Positions 9,913 through 21,769 of a stretch of 64,000 bases of DNA are shown piece by piece. The notes below the pieces were generated by a model. It was not told the origin of the DNA and searched no databases. It worked only from the letters and a program-made list of their open reading frames with translations. Within the stretch, counting starts at the first letter, position 1; every line of letters starts with the position of its first letter. A program made the translations under genes and the position numbers. Origin of the DNA: Globodera rostochiensis (taxonomy: Eukaryota > Nematoda > Chromadorea > Rhabditida > Heteroderidae); assembly GCA_018350325.1 (NCBI GenBank), contig JAEVLN010000003.1, positions 2,217,214-2,281,213 on the forward strand, read 5' to 3'.

Positions 9913-12900
9913 ATGGACAACGAGACGGAGGAGGACGGCGGGGGAGAGGCGGAAGCGCAGCTGGACACGAGGTCAGTTGGAGCGGTAATTTGTTTGTTGG
10001 AGGCGTTCCGCGTCTGTTCCACGCCCCTCCCCCGCGCACGGTCAGACTCGGCATGTGCCCCCTCCGCCTGTTCCTCGCCCTCCACCCGCGGCATCGCTCT
10101 GTCCGCCTCTCCTGGATGGTCTCCCGCTGCTCCTTGCTCGACTGGATTGGGCTCTTCCCGCTCGGTACGTTCGTCTCCCCCCCCCCCCTCGAATGCCCTC
10201 CAATGCAACCCCACGTCCCCCCCCCCGCCCCCCTCCGAATCCCCCCCCCGCCTCCCCGAGTGTCCCCCCCCCGCCCCTCCCCCGAAGCCCCCCCCCCCAA
10301 AGCGGCCCCACGTCCCCCCCCCCCGCCTCCCCGAGTGTCCCCCCCCCTCCCTCCGCCCCCAATGCCCCCTCCCCCAATTCCCAATTGGCCCCATCCATCC
10401 ATCAACCTTTCGCCCTTTTCTTTCTCTTCTGCCAACTTTGGTGCCAATCTTTCTTTTCCTTCCCACCCCGTCCAATGTTCTAATGCCGACTTTCCTCTCC
10501 CAACATTGCCTCTGAAGAGGAATCCGATCCCCTCGGCTTTATCGACTATCGCGCGTACGGCATTTGCGGGATGCGCGAGGGGAGTTTGGATTGGCATTTG
10601 GGGGAGGGCGTTTTGGCGGCGATGGACGACATTCGCAACAACAACAAAACAGCCAAAAATGAGCCCCGAGTTTGCCAGTTTAGGTAAAAACAAACTTTCT
10701 TAGGCTTATATTTGAAGTGAGAGAATGAATGGCTTAATCAAAGGCTGTTGGGCACTGCCGAGACTTTTTGGTCACGCTTTCAAAAAGGGACGTTGTTTCA
10801 TTTTTCAGATATTTCGACGGCATTTCCGGCTCTGTCCGAGCGCGCAGCCCGCCGTTGCTGGTGTATCGAGACGCCCAATTGGCCATCACAGGTCGGGTGG
10901 CATTCTCGATTCTAAGCTGAACCCTCGAGAGTTACTTTAAGCCCTCTCATGCCACCCTCCCATGCCCTCGTCCCAATTCTACGCCAAACTGCTCTGCTCG
11001 TCCACTTCCCCGCATTACCGTACACATCTGTCGCCGAATGCCGAATGGCCCTCCTTGGTCTGATCAGAGATCGAATTGATTGAATTGATCAGTCTCCAAC
11101 AACTTTTATAGGGGCCATTTATTTTAGAATTTCCTCTTTCCCTTCGACCGGTCGGGCGAACTTCGAATTCGTGTCAAAGAGAGACGATGGGCCGGTGCCA
11201 AAATGGTGGGCGAGGCCAACGTGCCGATGGTTTGGTTGGAAGGGTTTGGATTCGTTTTAAAGAGGAAAATGTTCAGATGGACCTGGTGGATGGTGCCGAT
11301 AAGGGGTCAGTTACATTTGGCCATGCCCCCCGGCGTCAGTTACATTTGGCCATCCCCCCCCCCGGCGTCAGTTACATTTGGCCATGCCGCCCCCCCCCGG
11401 CGTCAGTTGCACTTGGCCATGCCCTCCCCCGGAGTCAGTTACACTTGGCCATGCCCCCCGGCGTCAGTTACACTTGGCCATGCCCCCCCGGCGTCAGTTA
11501 CACTTGGCCATTCCCCCCCCCCCCGGGCGATTGACATGACAATGAATGTGTGGGCTTATCTCCCGTCCCATCGACAGAAAACGATGTTCTTTCCTGCTCC
11601 GTCCCTCCCTCACTCACCGCGTCCTCCTCTCGTGTCGGCTGATGCCTTTGACTCGTCAGTCTCTTCACAGTATTCCTCCCCCCCCCCGAACCCCCCCCCC
11701 CTTTTATACCCCTCATTGACAGCGACTTTGTCCTCCCTTCACGTCGTCCACAACGATCAGAACGGCAATCCGAAGCCGGAAAGTTGTACTCCGTCCTCTC
11801 TTCCGCCCGCCTCCATTTACTCTTCCGCCTCATCTTCATCGTCCCAGCAGATGAGCCAATCCTTCTGGTGGCCTTCCAATTCCTCCACAACTTAGCCCAT
11901 TCGCCCGTCCATTTCAGTTCCTCCACGTCCAACTCCACTGCGTTCAGCTCCTGCTCCAACCTCCCCTCGGGTGCTTTTCCCTTCCTCACTTCCCCCACAG
12001 CTCCATTAGCCTCTCTTCAGGTTGGGAAGTTCGGATAGACGCAAAAGGTCGACTTCTTTTTGTGGAGTGAGTGAACGAACGATGGAAGGCAATTAAATCA
12101 ATTAAATGTCCATTAACAGTCACAATCGACAAAGAACAACGTGGACAGCGCCGGTTGATGACGTTTCATATCGAAAATAAGTTGCGTTTGCATTTCAGCT
12201 AATGTTGGAAAGTCGAAACGCGGAGGAGCCGGACGGAAGTGGACAATTGGGCAAAATTGGGTGGGCCTTGGGGGTCCGGGCCCGGGGGTCTGAATGAATC
12301 CGTCGTTTGGCACAATCGAAGGATGTCGAGAAGAACGGTGGTTGGAAGGGGAAGTGACGGCAATGTGGGCGGAAATGATGGGAAAGATGAACGGACGTGG
12401 GAGGAGGAGGCGGAGGAGGACAGAACGAACGGCAACGTCCCCCCTCCTCAGCAGCTGGCGGAGTCGGACGCAATGGCTCTGCGTTTTCTGTTAAACAACG
12501 ACATATTCAGGCAGTTGCTGACCAACAACCCGGTGGGCATTGATTGATTGATCAGTTTGGATTGCGTCACCAGGGCGCTGATCAACTCTCTGATCATCCC
12601 TGGTGATTGATTGCTGTGCGTTTCCCTTCCGAAAAGGAGGCCCTTCGGGTGTACAACAGCAGCCCCTATTTGAAGCACATTGTCCAGCGGATTCGTCGCG
12701 ACAGCGCCAAATTTGTACAGTTCCGTGCCAACCGCGAGTTGGTCGAGTCAGTTTTGATTGATCAAATGGAAAAAATGAATCAATGCTTCTCTAACCCCTC
12801 TTCAAAGTTTTCTCAACGCATTTGCCGATCAAACGCAACCATTGCCCGTCGGTTGGCAAATCGCTCGCGACTGTGGCCCATTTGGGCAGCGAGTGTTCGT

Positions 12901-15900
12901 GGACCACGTCAACCGACAGATCACACCGATCGATCCGCGACTGTCCGAGCGGACGGCCAATTTGTTGCGGGTACAACAACAGCAAAGGTAAAATGAATGG
13001 GAAAGTGTAAAGTTCGCGGTGATCATTTTGCGGCTTTTATCAAAGGGATCGAAAGACGCGCAGTGCGCCTCCGGTAAGGCGAAAGAGGGCAGGGGCGGTG
13101 CGCAAAGAGGCGGCCACTAATGTGCGTGGGGGCGGCGCCGGAGGGGGAGGCGAAGGATGTGCCGCTGATCGGGGCGATGATCGCCGGCGGAGGGCTGCTG
13201 AGGTCCATTGGGGATGGGAACGGACGGCGGAGAGGGCGGAGGAGGTGCGCGATGTGTTGGCGCAGAGATGTCCGGCCATCGCCGAAAGGGTTGGCCAAAA
13301 GAAAGCGACGGGGAGGGGGCCATTCATTGTGATCGTTTAAAGGTGTACAAAAAGTTGCGAATCATTTCGAAAGTGGGCGAATTGGCCATGCTGAGATTCG
13401 CGAATGACGTGGACTTGGTGATGGCGATAAGCATTTTGGAGCAGAGACAGCGCGAAGGGGACGACGAGGCCGTGACGGGGGGAAGCGGCGGAGACAGACG
13501 GGCCGAGGGGGACGCCGATTTGCTGGAGAAAAAGTTGGCACAATTTCACCAATGTCTGGACAGGGCCGGCTACGGGAAGGGACCTGGGAAGATACGGTAG
13601 AAATGTGGGGACATTGGATTACTGTATTATAATGGTGAAACAATCGGACGGATTCGCAGCTTCCGGCTCAGACGCGACCATTTGATGAACGATGCGTTCG
13701 AAAAGATATTGGCGGTCAGCCCGGAACAACTCAAAAAGTGTCAAATGACGGTAGGAAGGCGATCAATCAATGATCGGTTGATTTTTCAATCTTCAAGGTG
13801 ACCTTTGATTGTGAGGACGGGTGAGTGATCGATTATTGATTGATTGATCGATTGATCAGATAGATCACTGATCGGCCTCTCCCTTCGCAGTTTGGACTAC
13901 GGCGGGCCTTCACGGGAGCTGTTTTTCCTTCTCTCCCGCGAACTGTTCCACCCCCGACACGGCCTCTTCGAATTCTCTGGCCCCAATGCCCACACCGTTC
14001 AGGTTAGAGATTACCGAAACACAGTGCCGTTGGCGCCGCGCGTCAACTCATTTCGTTCAGATCAGTCCCATGTCCAAGTTCATCGACAATCACCTCAAAT
14101 GGCATAGCATTTTGGATTTCTTTTGTCTTTTCACCCCATTTTTTCTCCTCGTCAGGATGGAATTGTGCGGAAGAGTGCTCGGCTTGGCCCTCGTGGTGGG
14201 TACTTCTTCTGTCCAATGGGACTGAATTTCCGGTCACAAAAATACGAGAACAAAGCGCCGGCCCGGATTCTCATGGAACAGCTTTAACACTTTCTTTGTT
14301 CAGCACCGGTGTCTGCTCGACTCCTTCTTCACCCGCCCTTTCTACAAAATGCTCGCCCAACTGTTGGTCCCCCCCCTTTTTGTCCAATTCCAAAACAACC
14401 GACTGACTCAACCCAAATTCCTCAGCCCTCCCCATTTGGACGATCTGCGCGAGTTGGACCCACAACTGCACAATTCCCTTTGTTGGCTTCGTGATCATTC
14501 GATCAGTGCTGATCAGCTGGCATTGAATTTTTGTGTAACGGAAGAGTTGGCCGGGGAGGTAATCAAAATCGTGGGCCAAAAGTTGTGTCCAACAATGGAA
14601 TTTGGCGGATTTAGCTCTCCGAGAGGGAACTGTTGCCTGGGGGGAGTGACCTTCCGGTGACGGATGCCAACAAATCAGAATTCATTGATCGGATGCTGAA
14701 ATGGAGGTGATCTAACCAATTGAAGGGCACATAATTCGACCAAATTCACCCCCACAGGGCCCTCAGGGGCGTCCAGGCACAGAGTTCCACTTTGCTCCGC
14801 GGTCTTTATGAGGTCATTTAAAGCATTTTGAGGGGGGCACAAACAATTTGCCGCTACCATTTAGGTGGTGGACAAGGAGTATTTGCGCATTTTCGAGCCG
14901 GCACAATTGGAATTGGTGCTGTCGGGCAGTGTGGAGGTCGACATCGCGGACTGGAGGGCGAACAGCGAATACCGAGGAGGCTATCACGCGACACATGTCC
15001 TTTTGTTTCACCAATATTCATTCCATTACAAGTCCAAACAGTTCAGGTGGTCATCCGGTGGTTTTGGGAATGTGTGCTGGGGGTTTGTCAATTAATGATC
15101 CGTTTGGATGTTCTGTTACCTCCCCCCCCCTCCACTCCAGATGTGCAATGCTGACCGACTTCGTCTGCTTCAGTTCGTCACCGGAAGTTCCAGGTCCATC
15201 CCCCTCCCCCGCCCCTCCTATGGGTCCTTCTCCGACCAACCCCGGGTTCAATCAGTACAACCCCGGGTCCAATCAGTACAACCCCCGGGTTCATTTAGTA
15301 CAACCCCCGGGTTCAATCAGTACAACCCCCGGGTTTAATCAGTACAACCCCCGGGTCCAATCAGTACAACCCCCGGGTCCAATTAGTACAAACCCCGGGT
15401 TCAATCAGTACAACCCCCGGGTCCAATCAGTACAAACCCCGGGTTCAATCAGTACAACCCCCGGGTCCAATCAGTACAACCCCCGGGTCCAATCAGTACA
15501 ACCCCCGGGTTCAATCAGTACAACCCCCGGGTTCAATCAGTACAACCCCCGGGTTCAATTAGTACAACCCCCGGGTTCAATCAGTACAACCCCCGGGTTC
15601 AATCAGTACACACCCCCGGGTTCAATCAGTACAACCCCCGGGTTCAATCAGTACAACCCCCGGGTTCAATCAGTACAACCCCCGGGTTCAATCAGTACAA
15701 CCCCCGGGTTCAACTCCCTTCCACACAGTGTGCCTTTCGAAGGCTTCAAAGCCCTCAGAGGCTCTGACGGGCCGAAACGATTTTGTATTGAGCGGTGGGG
15801 CGCGGAAAACAGCCTTCCCAGGGCACATACCTGCTTCAACCGGTTGGATCTGCCGCCGTACCGGGACAGAAACACTCTGAAGGCCAAATTGGTGGTGGGC

Positions 15901-15991
15901 GAATGAACAATTTGTGTGGAAATGAACATAAATTAGTCCCGTTCCCATTCAGTTGGCCATTTACGAGAGTTCCAGTTACGCCATCGAATAG
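9913..15991 (+). CDS. hecw-1: HECT E3 ubiquitin ligase, HECW/NEDL family
   Basis: HECW ligases receive ubiquitin on a catalytic Cys and pass it to substrates bound through WW domains. Exons: 9913-9971, 10046-10164, 10518-10683, 10809-10891, 10942-11057, 11128-11229, then a Ser/Pro-rich linker not resolved (11230-12009). WW1 is split at about 12010-12066 and 12120-12153. Then 12199-12260, 12322-12532, 12637-12746, 12808-12987 (WW2, [15 protein letters not shown]), 13046-13073, 13203-13289, 13343-13596, 13660-13750, 13798-13820, 13891-14002, 14061-14101, 14156-14195, 14304-14362, 14426-14558, 14615-14706, 14758-14812, 14865-14996, 15047-15082, 15141-15193, 15729-15891, 15953-15991. The HECT domain starts at [10 protein letters not shown], and the catalytic Cys ([12 protein letters not shown]) is codon 15832-15834. 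Phases close through the whole HECT region. One intron has a GC donor (14102). The choice of HECW over other NEDD4 relatives rests on the WW2-helix-HECT linker and NAHTVQISPM. Confidence 0.92.
10180..10380 (+). repeat. C-rich intronic repeat in the HECW gene
   Basis: Degenerate tandem units of the form CCCCGAGTGTCCCCCCCC, with poly(C) runs, occupy the intron between exons ending at 10164 and starting at 10518. Confidence 0.75.
11306..11524 (+). repeat. Intronic minisatellite, about 30-bp unit
   Basis: Seven copies of a unit containing GGCGTCAGTTACACTTGGCC, separated by poly(C) runs of variable length, lie downstream of the C2-like exons of the HECW gene, in the unresolved linker. The varying C runs shift the frame from copy to copy, arguing against translation. 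Confidence 0.85.
15236..15716 (+). repeat. Intronic minisatellite, 22-bp unit with CCCGGG
   Basis: About twenty-one copies of a unit close to GTTCAATCAGTACAACCCCC, each containing the palindrome CCCGGG, fill the intron between HECW exons ending at 15193 and starting at 15729. The surrounding exons join in phase as GSSSVPFEGF, so the array is spliced out although one frame stays open through it as an Asn/Gln/Tyr/Pro repeat. Confidence 0.93.
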
Positions 15992-16188
15992 ACCCGCCGG
16001 GCACAATTAACGAACAGTGTGAGGGAAGGGACGAGAGAAATGCCAACATTTATCGGCGTAAATGGAAATTGAGGGGGGTCGTTGTTGATGAGATCGAATC
16101 GATTCAATTAAGCAATGAGTGGACAATGGACATATAGCTTTAATGAGTATCACTTCAAATCATTCATTTATTCATCTTCCGCCTCCGT

Positions 16189-18926
16189 TTACTTCCCCCC
16201 TCCCGTCCCCTCCGGCGACTTTGTCGGTGTCGTCTTTACTCTCTGTGACCACCAATGTCTTGCGCCGCTTCGATGGTTTTCTGCACTTGCCAACGTCTTC
16301 CGGCGGAATCCGCTCGGTGCGGTCAGTGCCCGTGCCGTACCCCCCGCGACTGCCGTCGTTTCCCCACCGTTTGTTACCGCCAATGGCATTTGCCACGTTT
16401 TCTGTTGTCCGCCGGTGTCGTTCCTGTCCATAGAGTAAATGATGGCCTCCGTTCCGAAGCCGTAAGTTGCTGAATTGCTTGTCGGCATTGTCGTCGGCGC
16501 CTTTCCCGAGACGTATGCCGATTCTTTCGTCGGCGACAATTGGGATTGACTGAAGGAGCGCGAACGGACGTGCACGAGGTTTACCACGTGATGACGACGC
16601 CCCGTCACAGCCCGGAACAGCGACAGCCCTGTCAAGGAAGGCTCCGGAACTCCGGCGAATGAGCCCCGCGGGTGCTGTTGCAGTTGGGAACATTCCGTTC
16701 CCATTGCTCCGGCATTGTTTCTGTGCTGCTGGTCCTCTCTTTCGGAGACGGACTGCTCCAACTGCTGCTGCTGCTGCTGTCCTTCTCCGGCTCCTCCCCC
16801 CTGTTGCAGTTGGTCCTCTGAATCCGCCTCGGTCGAATGTCGTTCGATGGATGCTTGGACGAGCGAACAATACGCACTCTGCTGGTGCGGATGCTGCTGC
16901 ACGTTCACTGTCAACGGCACAATTTGAACGCCCCGGGGGCTTTCTTGGACCATCTAAAGGAAACGGAATGTTTAAGCATAATTTGACGGAATTTTATTGT
17001 CCGTTTCCGTCCCCTCCCCCTCCCCCCCTCCCCCACCTGAATGAGTTGTGGGGAGGCGGAGGGAGAAAAGTCGAAGGGGTCGTGCACTTCGGTAACGACG
17101 GGGAAAGGGTTGGCCGACTCGCTACCAGTTGAGTTGGCGTCAAAGCTGAGTCTGTCCCCCCGGGGAATGTCGTGGTCCCCCGAGGGTCCGTCCTCTTCCA
17201 CCGTTGCTGAAAATTGAGCCCGCCGACGTCCATTCACATGGTACCCGAACGCCTTCAAAATGTCCGATTTGCACATTGGACAGCTTAACAGAACGTCATC
17301 AGTGGAGGCAAAGCAAATGAACTTGATGAGTTACGTTCTGTGCTCCAGCAACCACGGGTCAACACAGCTTTTGTGGAAGATGTGCCTGAAGCAAAGAAAG
17401 ACATTTGAATTGGTTCCGTACTTTCTGCTGTTTGGCACACTGACCTGCAGGGCAATTGACGGCAAATGTCGCCCTGCCGGTAGGGGTCGATACACACCGG
17501 ACAGTCCGAGTTCAGCTCCTTGTCCTCCGCCTTTACTGGATGAGTTGGGATCTTGGCCAATGCTTTTTTGGCTGCATTGAACAGTCTGTGGAGGAAGAGA
17601 AGGCTTTTAACTCGAGAGAGAGAGAGAAAAGGGTTAGACAGTCTGTGACAAATTCGGGTCGATAAATCCCTTTTCTCGAGACTCTCGACCGACTCATTCA
17701 ATGACCCCCCGAGTACACTTTGAGCACCTCCGTTGGAGTCTGTCCTTGGCGTGAGCGTATCGAAACCGTTGGACGTAGTAGAAGACGAGCCAGGCCAGCG
17801 AGATTACCATCAGAATGATGAAAGAAATGCTCACGAAAAGCACCTTCAAAGTGTGTTATGGACGGAGTCTGTCTGATTGAGTTCGGTTCGGCAAGTCCAA
17901 ACCGATGTTTTTGAGAAGCTTTTCAGGGAGTCCGCGTCCTTCAGAGAATTGCCATCGCCCGAATCGGTCAGCTCGCAAATGGTCGGCGAGCCGAGGTCGT
18001 CTTCGTCGATGAACACGAATTTTGTTGTTGTGTCCTGCTGCACCAGACGGGCTGTGCTCCGCGCACTTTCAAAGTTTTTGACCAGAATCACTGAAAATGA
18101 GCCCATCGATATTATGTACTAATTGAGTTCGAGGGGGGGGATATTATGTACTAAGGGGGATATTATGTACTAATTGAGTTCGAGGGGGGGGGGGGGGATA
18201 TTATGTACTAATTGGGTTCGAGGGGCACAACCACCGACCGAGAAGGGACTGCAGGTTCGCCTCCACGCTGCGTTCAGTCAGCGTCCGTTGGATGTCGGCC
18301 AACTTTTGAGGGCACTTTAGCAGAAGAAAATGGGCCCTTTTTGGCTGATCATTTTAAGAAAGGCACCTTTGAGCATTCCTCACAGCGGGTGATTACCAAT
18401 CGGCTGCTGAAAGTGTCCGGTGAGAGCTGTTCGGGAACCAAATCGCACACATTTTGCATCAGAACATTCATTTTCTGAACAAATTTTGCAATTAGAAAAG
18501 CACGCAAAATTCTGTTGAGACGGCACAATGTCGAGAATAGGCACAAAGAAGCAGCAAAATAGGCAACACTTCATCAGCTCAAAGCCCGCATTAAAAGCAA
18601 CTGACCACAAATTGGTATTTTGCTCCAGAGTTTGATATGGCCAATGAAGAAGCACCGCCGCCGTTCCCTCCTCTGCCGCCGGAGGCGAAAACATTGGGAC
18701 GCGACGGGTCCAGAGAGACCTGGTAGGAGGAGGAGCCGCAGAAGAGAGTGTCCTGTGGAGAGGACGGAGTTCAATTTGGACACAAATTGTGGTTGATGGG
18801 ATAGTTTTGAGGAAGAAGGAACACCACCTGCAAGGTCGGCAAGACGAACAACAAATTGAGGAGGAGGAGTAAGAGAACGGAAGGCGTTGATTGGACGGAA
18901 CTGAGGAAGAAGCCGAAGACATCCAT
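16189..18926 (-). CDS. PA-TM-RING E3 ubiquitin ligase, Goliath/RNF130 type
   Basis: Membrane-anchored ligases of this family carry a lumenal protease-associated domain, one helix and a cytoplasmic RING-H2, and act on endosomal membranes. Exons, minus strand: 18828-18926, 18606-18752, 18367-18474, 18239-18314, 17903-18090, 17728-17843, 17445-17585, 17335-17385, 17037-17283, 16189-16953. All phases close to 645 residues. The first exon is a signal peptide with a Leu run. The helix is [21 protein letters not shown], followed by [11 protein letters not shown], which is diagnostic of the family. The RING starts [12 protein letters not shown], and its second half has [21 protein letters not shown]. 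The C-terminal 255-residue exon is low complexity, with a Gln-rich stretch. The PA domain is divergent and was not assigned residue by residue. Confidence 0.93.
18127..18225 (-). repeat. Short tandem repeat in the RING gene intron
   Basis: Three units containing ATATTATGTACTAA, followed by TTGAGTTCGAGG and poly(G), sit in the intron between exons 17903-18090 and 18239-18314 of the RING gene. Confidence 0.8.
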
Positions 18927-20526
18927 TTTGGTGGCCCCCCGATGCTTGAGAACGGAGGGATTTGAAGCAGTTTTAAATATTTGCGCGACAAATTGGCATC
19001 ATTGAGGGTGTAAATAGTACAAGATGGTTAGCTCCACATGCCTTGCCCCTTCGGCGTTATTTCATGTTCATTGAGACTTTTCCCATTTGCGTCGTTCGAA
19101 AACTCTCTAAACTTTTAGAGCGCCGCAAATTGGACATAACATTTGCAGTGGGCAGTTCTAAGGAAAGGAGGGGGAAAGGGCGGGAATGGTTTCCCATCCC
19201 CGCACTTATCCCTTCCCATAATATTAGCTTCACCCCCCCCCCCCGGGGAGGCCCCCTCAACGAGTCAATCAACGACAACGACGACGACGGCGGCGGCGAG
19301 GAAAGCGAAAGGGAAGTGAATGGATGAATGAACACGGAGAAGGAATGCGAAGAGGGGGTGCGGAAATGGCGCGGCTATTAAATGCGCCGCCGGAGGGGAG
19401 GAACGATCAACGGATAATCCGGTCAGAGCTCACTCTCTCTGACAGCTTCCCAAAATGCATGCGGAGGATTAGCTTAAAAAGCTCGCAATGCTTTCCCCCC
19501 TCAGTGAAGGTGGCAAATCTTGTTGGATGGACTGCGAAAGTAATAGGGGAGAGGGAGGGAGTAAAATGTCCTAATAATGCGTAAACCGTCCGTCCCATGG
19601 GACAAACGTCCGCGGATAAATAAATGTATTCAACACTTTCAGCAAAAACTCAATTATCATTTTCTAACAAAACATATTCTTGGAAAAGAAGTTGGGGGGG
19701 GGGGGAGACTAATAGAAGAAAGCGAGCACCCGGAAAAGCACAGATGGGGGGGGGGGGGGGGCACAACGAATAAATGCTGCCGGTCGGATATGGGGGGAGG
19801 AGGGGGGTGGGGGGGGGGGGGGGGGGGGAAGTGAATTTGGAATGGGCAGCTCATCAGCAGCAGAGCAAAGGCCTGGCCTGGCCCTGGCGGCTTCTCACCA
19901 TTGGCAACGGACAGCGCGTGCAAATCGATGGGTGCGATGGACCAGACGAGACGGATGGGGAGGGGAAGGAGGAAGCGGAGGAAGTAAAGGGGGGGGGGGG
20001 GGGGGGGGAAACGGAACGGCACTCACTTGCGTGCCGAGAACAAAGCAATGCAATACAATGTATGGTATGGGCATAAAACTCCGTTAAATGGGGGCACCGG
20101 TGGGGGGGGGGGGGGGGGGGGGGGGGAGGGAAGTTTCGAAACAGAGATTAAAACAACACATCTCGATGCTTGCAGCAGTCACATTTTATCTTTGTAATGG
20201 GGGGAAATCCCCAATTTTCACGGGAAAGAAACGGTCACTTTCAACGGAACTGGACACCAAGCCCTTTAATTCTTTGTGAAGGATCGCTAGTCGTTGGAGA
20301 CGAGCTTCTCTTGAAATGGCTTTTCCATCACTCTGAGAATGATGTCATCTTTTAAATCCTCAAAAAAGTTTTTTTTTTAATGTTAAGACACAAAGTTGCT
20401 TAGACGTCTGCCTCATTTGTAAAACCCAAAATACGAAGAAAAAAAATTTCCGAATAAATTACTGTAAAACTCAAAAAATTCAAATGAATTGATGAACATA
20501 ACGCCAACAAAGGCCCTTTGAATTCA
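18927..20526. other. Intergenic region with poly(G) runs
   Basis: No gene was recognised between the RING ligase start and the foldback repeat. Long G runs occur at about 19694-19705, 19745-19760, 19806-19828, 19989-20008 and 20102-20126. Open frames across them are Gly/Pro low complexity. The last 250 bases are AT-rich. Confidence 0.5.
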
Positions 20527-21510
20527 AGTTTGGCCAAAATGTGAACTATCACACACTATTTTTTAATTTGCACTCTCTGCCTCTCTTACCTTTTACTCTC
20601 TTCTCTTTTCCTCTCTATTTCCTTCACTATTTTCACCCTTTTGTCGCTACATTGCATTCGTCTGCTCTTTTTAGAGTTTTAGACCCCTCTAGGGTTGGAC
20701 AAAACCTGATATTATCCGGGTCTTCCGCCCGGATACCGGGTAATTTGGCTGGGGTTGGTCCAAGAATCGGATAATTTTACCCCAAAAATTTCCAAAAACA
20801 CCCGGGTACCGGTCCCGGATAACCCGGGTTTGGCCAACCCTGCCCCATACATAAAAAGTCTTACAAATTCCATAAATTAACGACCATTTGACCAGTCTTT
20901 GGTGGCGTATGGCGTCGGGGGGCTGCGGTCGGTCCTCATTTAGTCAAAACTAAATGAAATTTTTGGAAACCGGTCGGGGGGAGGCGCTTATTCTCTTAGG
21001 GATGTGTTTTTCCGTTTTTATTGCATTTTTCGGGGGGGGGCATGCCCCCCCCTGGCTACGTGCCTGTTCAAGACTAACTTCTCAGCGCAAGTCACGTTCA
21101 TTCGCACACTTCGACATAAACTTCATTTGCCCGGTCGGGCGTCCCCGACCGGTTTCCAAAAATTTCATTTAGTTTTGACTAAATGAGGACCGACCGCAGC
21201 CCCCCGACGCCGCACGCCACCAAAGACTGGTCAAATGGTCATTTATTTAAGGGAATTTGTAAATACTTTTTTGTATGGGGTCTAAAACTCTAAAAATAAA
21301 AAAGCCGCCGAGTGCAGGGATAGCGACAAAAGCGTGGAAATAGTGAAGGAAATAGAGAGGAAAAGAGAAGAGAGTAAAAAGGTGAGAGAGGCAGAGAGTG
21401 CACTAAAAAATAGTGCGTGACAGACAGCGAGAATAATGTCTAACAATTCGACGGCTGAAAGCTCCTCGATGAGATGAGTTTAAGCCGGCAATCCTCGGGA
21501 ATTGGGGTCC
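20527..21510. mobile_element. Foldback repeat: two inverted copies of a dispersed element
   Basis: The left arm carries a pyrimidine-rich block (CACACACTATTTTTTAATTTGC at about 20550, then repeated CTCTC), GAGTTTTAGACCCC, and a CATTTAGTCAAAACTAAATG palindrome ending in CCGGTCGGGG. The right arm from about 21130 to 21505 is the same sequence in inverse orientation, ending in CCGGCAATCCTCGGGAATTG. Single-arm copies lie at 25858-26440 and 48868-49265. No transposase frame is present, so it is probably non-autonomous. Confidence 0.85.
20691..20841. mobile_element. 151-bp MITE nested in the foldback arm
   Basis: It starts AGGGTTGGACAAAACC and ends GGGTTTGGCCAACCCT, which are inverted copies of each other. 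The other copies of the host repeat read straight through GACCCCATAC at this point, so this segment is an insertion. Internally it has CCGGGT/ACCCGG palindromes. Confidence 0.75.
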
Positions 21511-21769
21511 CGAATTTAAAATGCATGTTTTCTAGGGTATAAATATGTGATTTTTTAGGCTAAATTGATTTAAATTTTCTCAATTTGTTCGAATTCGGGT
21601 CCGGGATTCGGAATTGGTCGAGGGGGGAGGGAGTATAAATTTAACTATTACTCAATTATCTTTTCCCAAATGTTGATTTGTCTCTTTGTAATTCGATTAA
21701 TCATTTTTGCTCTAGATTGATTAAATTTTATCCATTTAAATTTCAGAGGTTCCATTTGGCAATTGGCTG

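Noticed and set aside
10042..10693. Large Gly-rich and Pro-rich frames on both strands
   Set aside because: They are caused by poly(C) runs in a HECW intron. The supported exons are at 10046-10164 and 10518-10683.
14848..15906. 352-codon open frame with Asn-Gln-Tyr-Asn-Pro repeats
   Set aside because: It reads through the 22-bp minisatellite and two HECT exons in mixed frames. The HECT domain needs the array removed.
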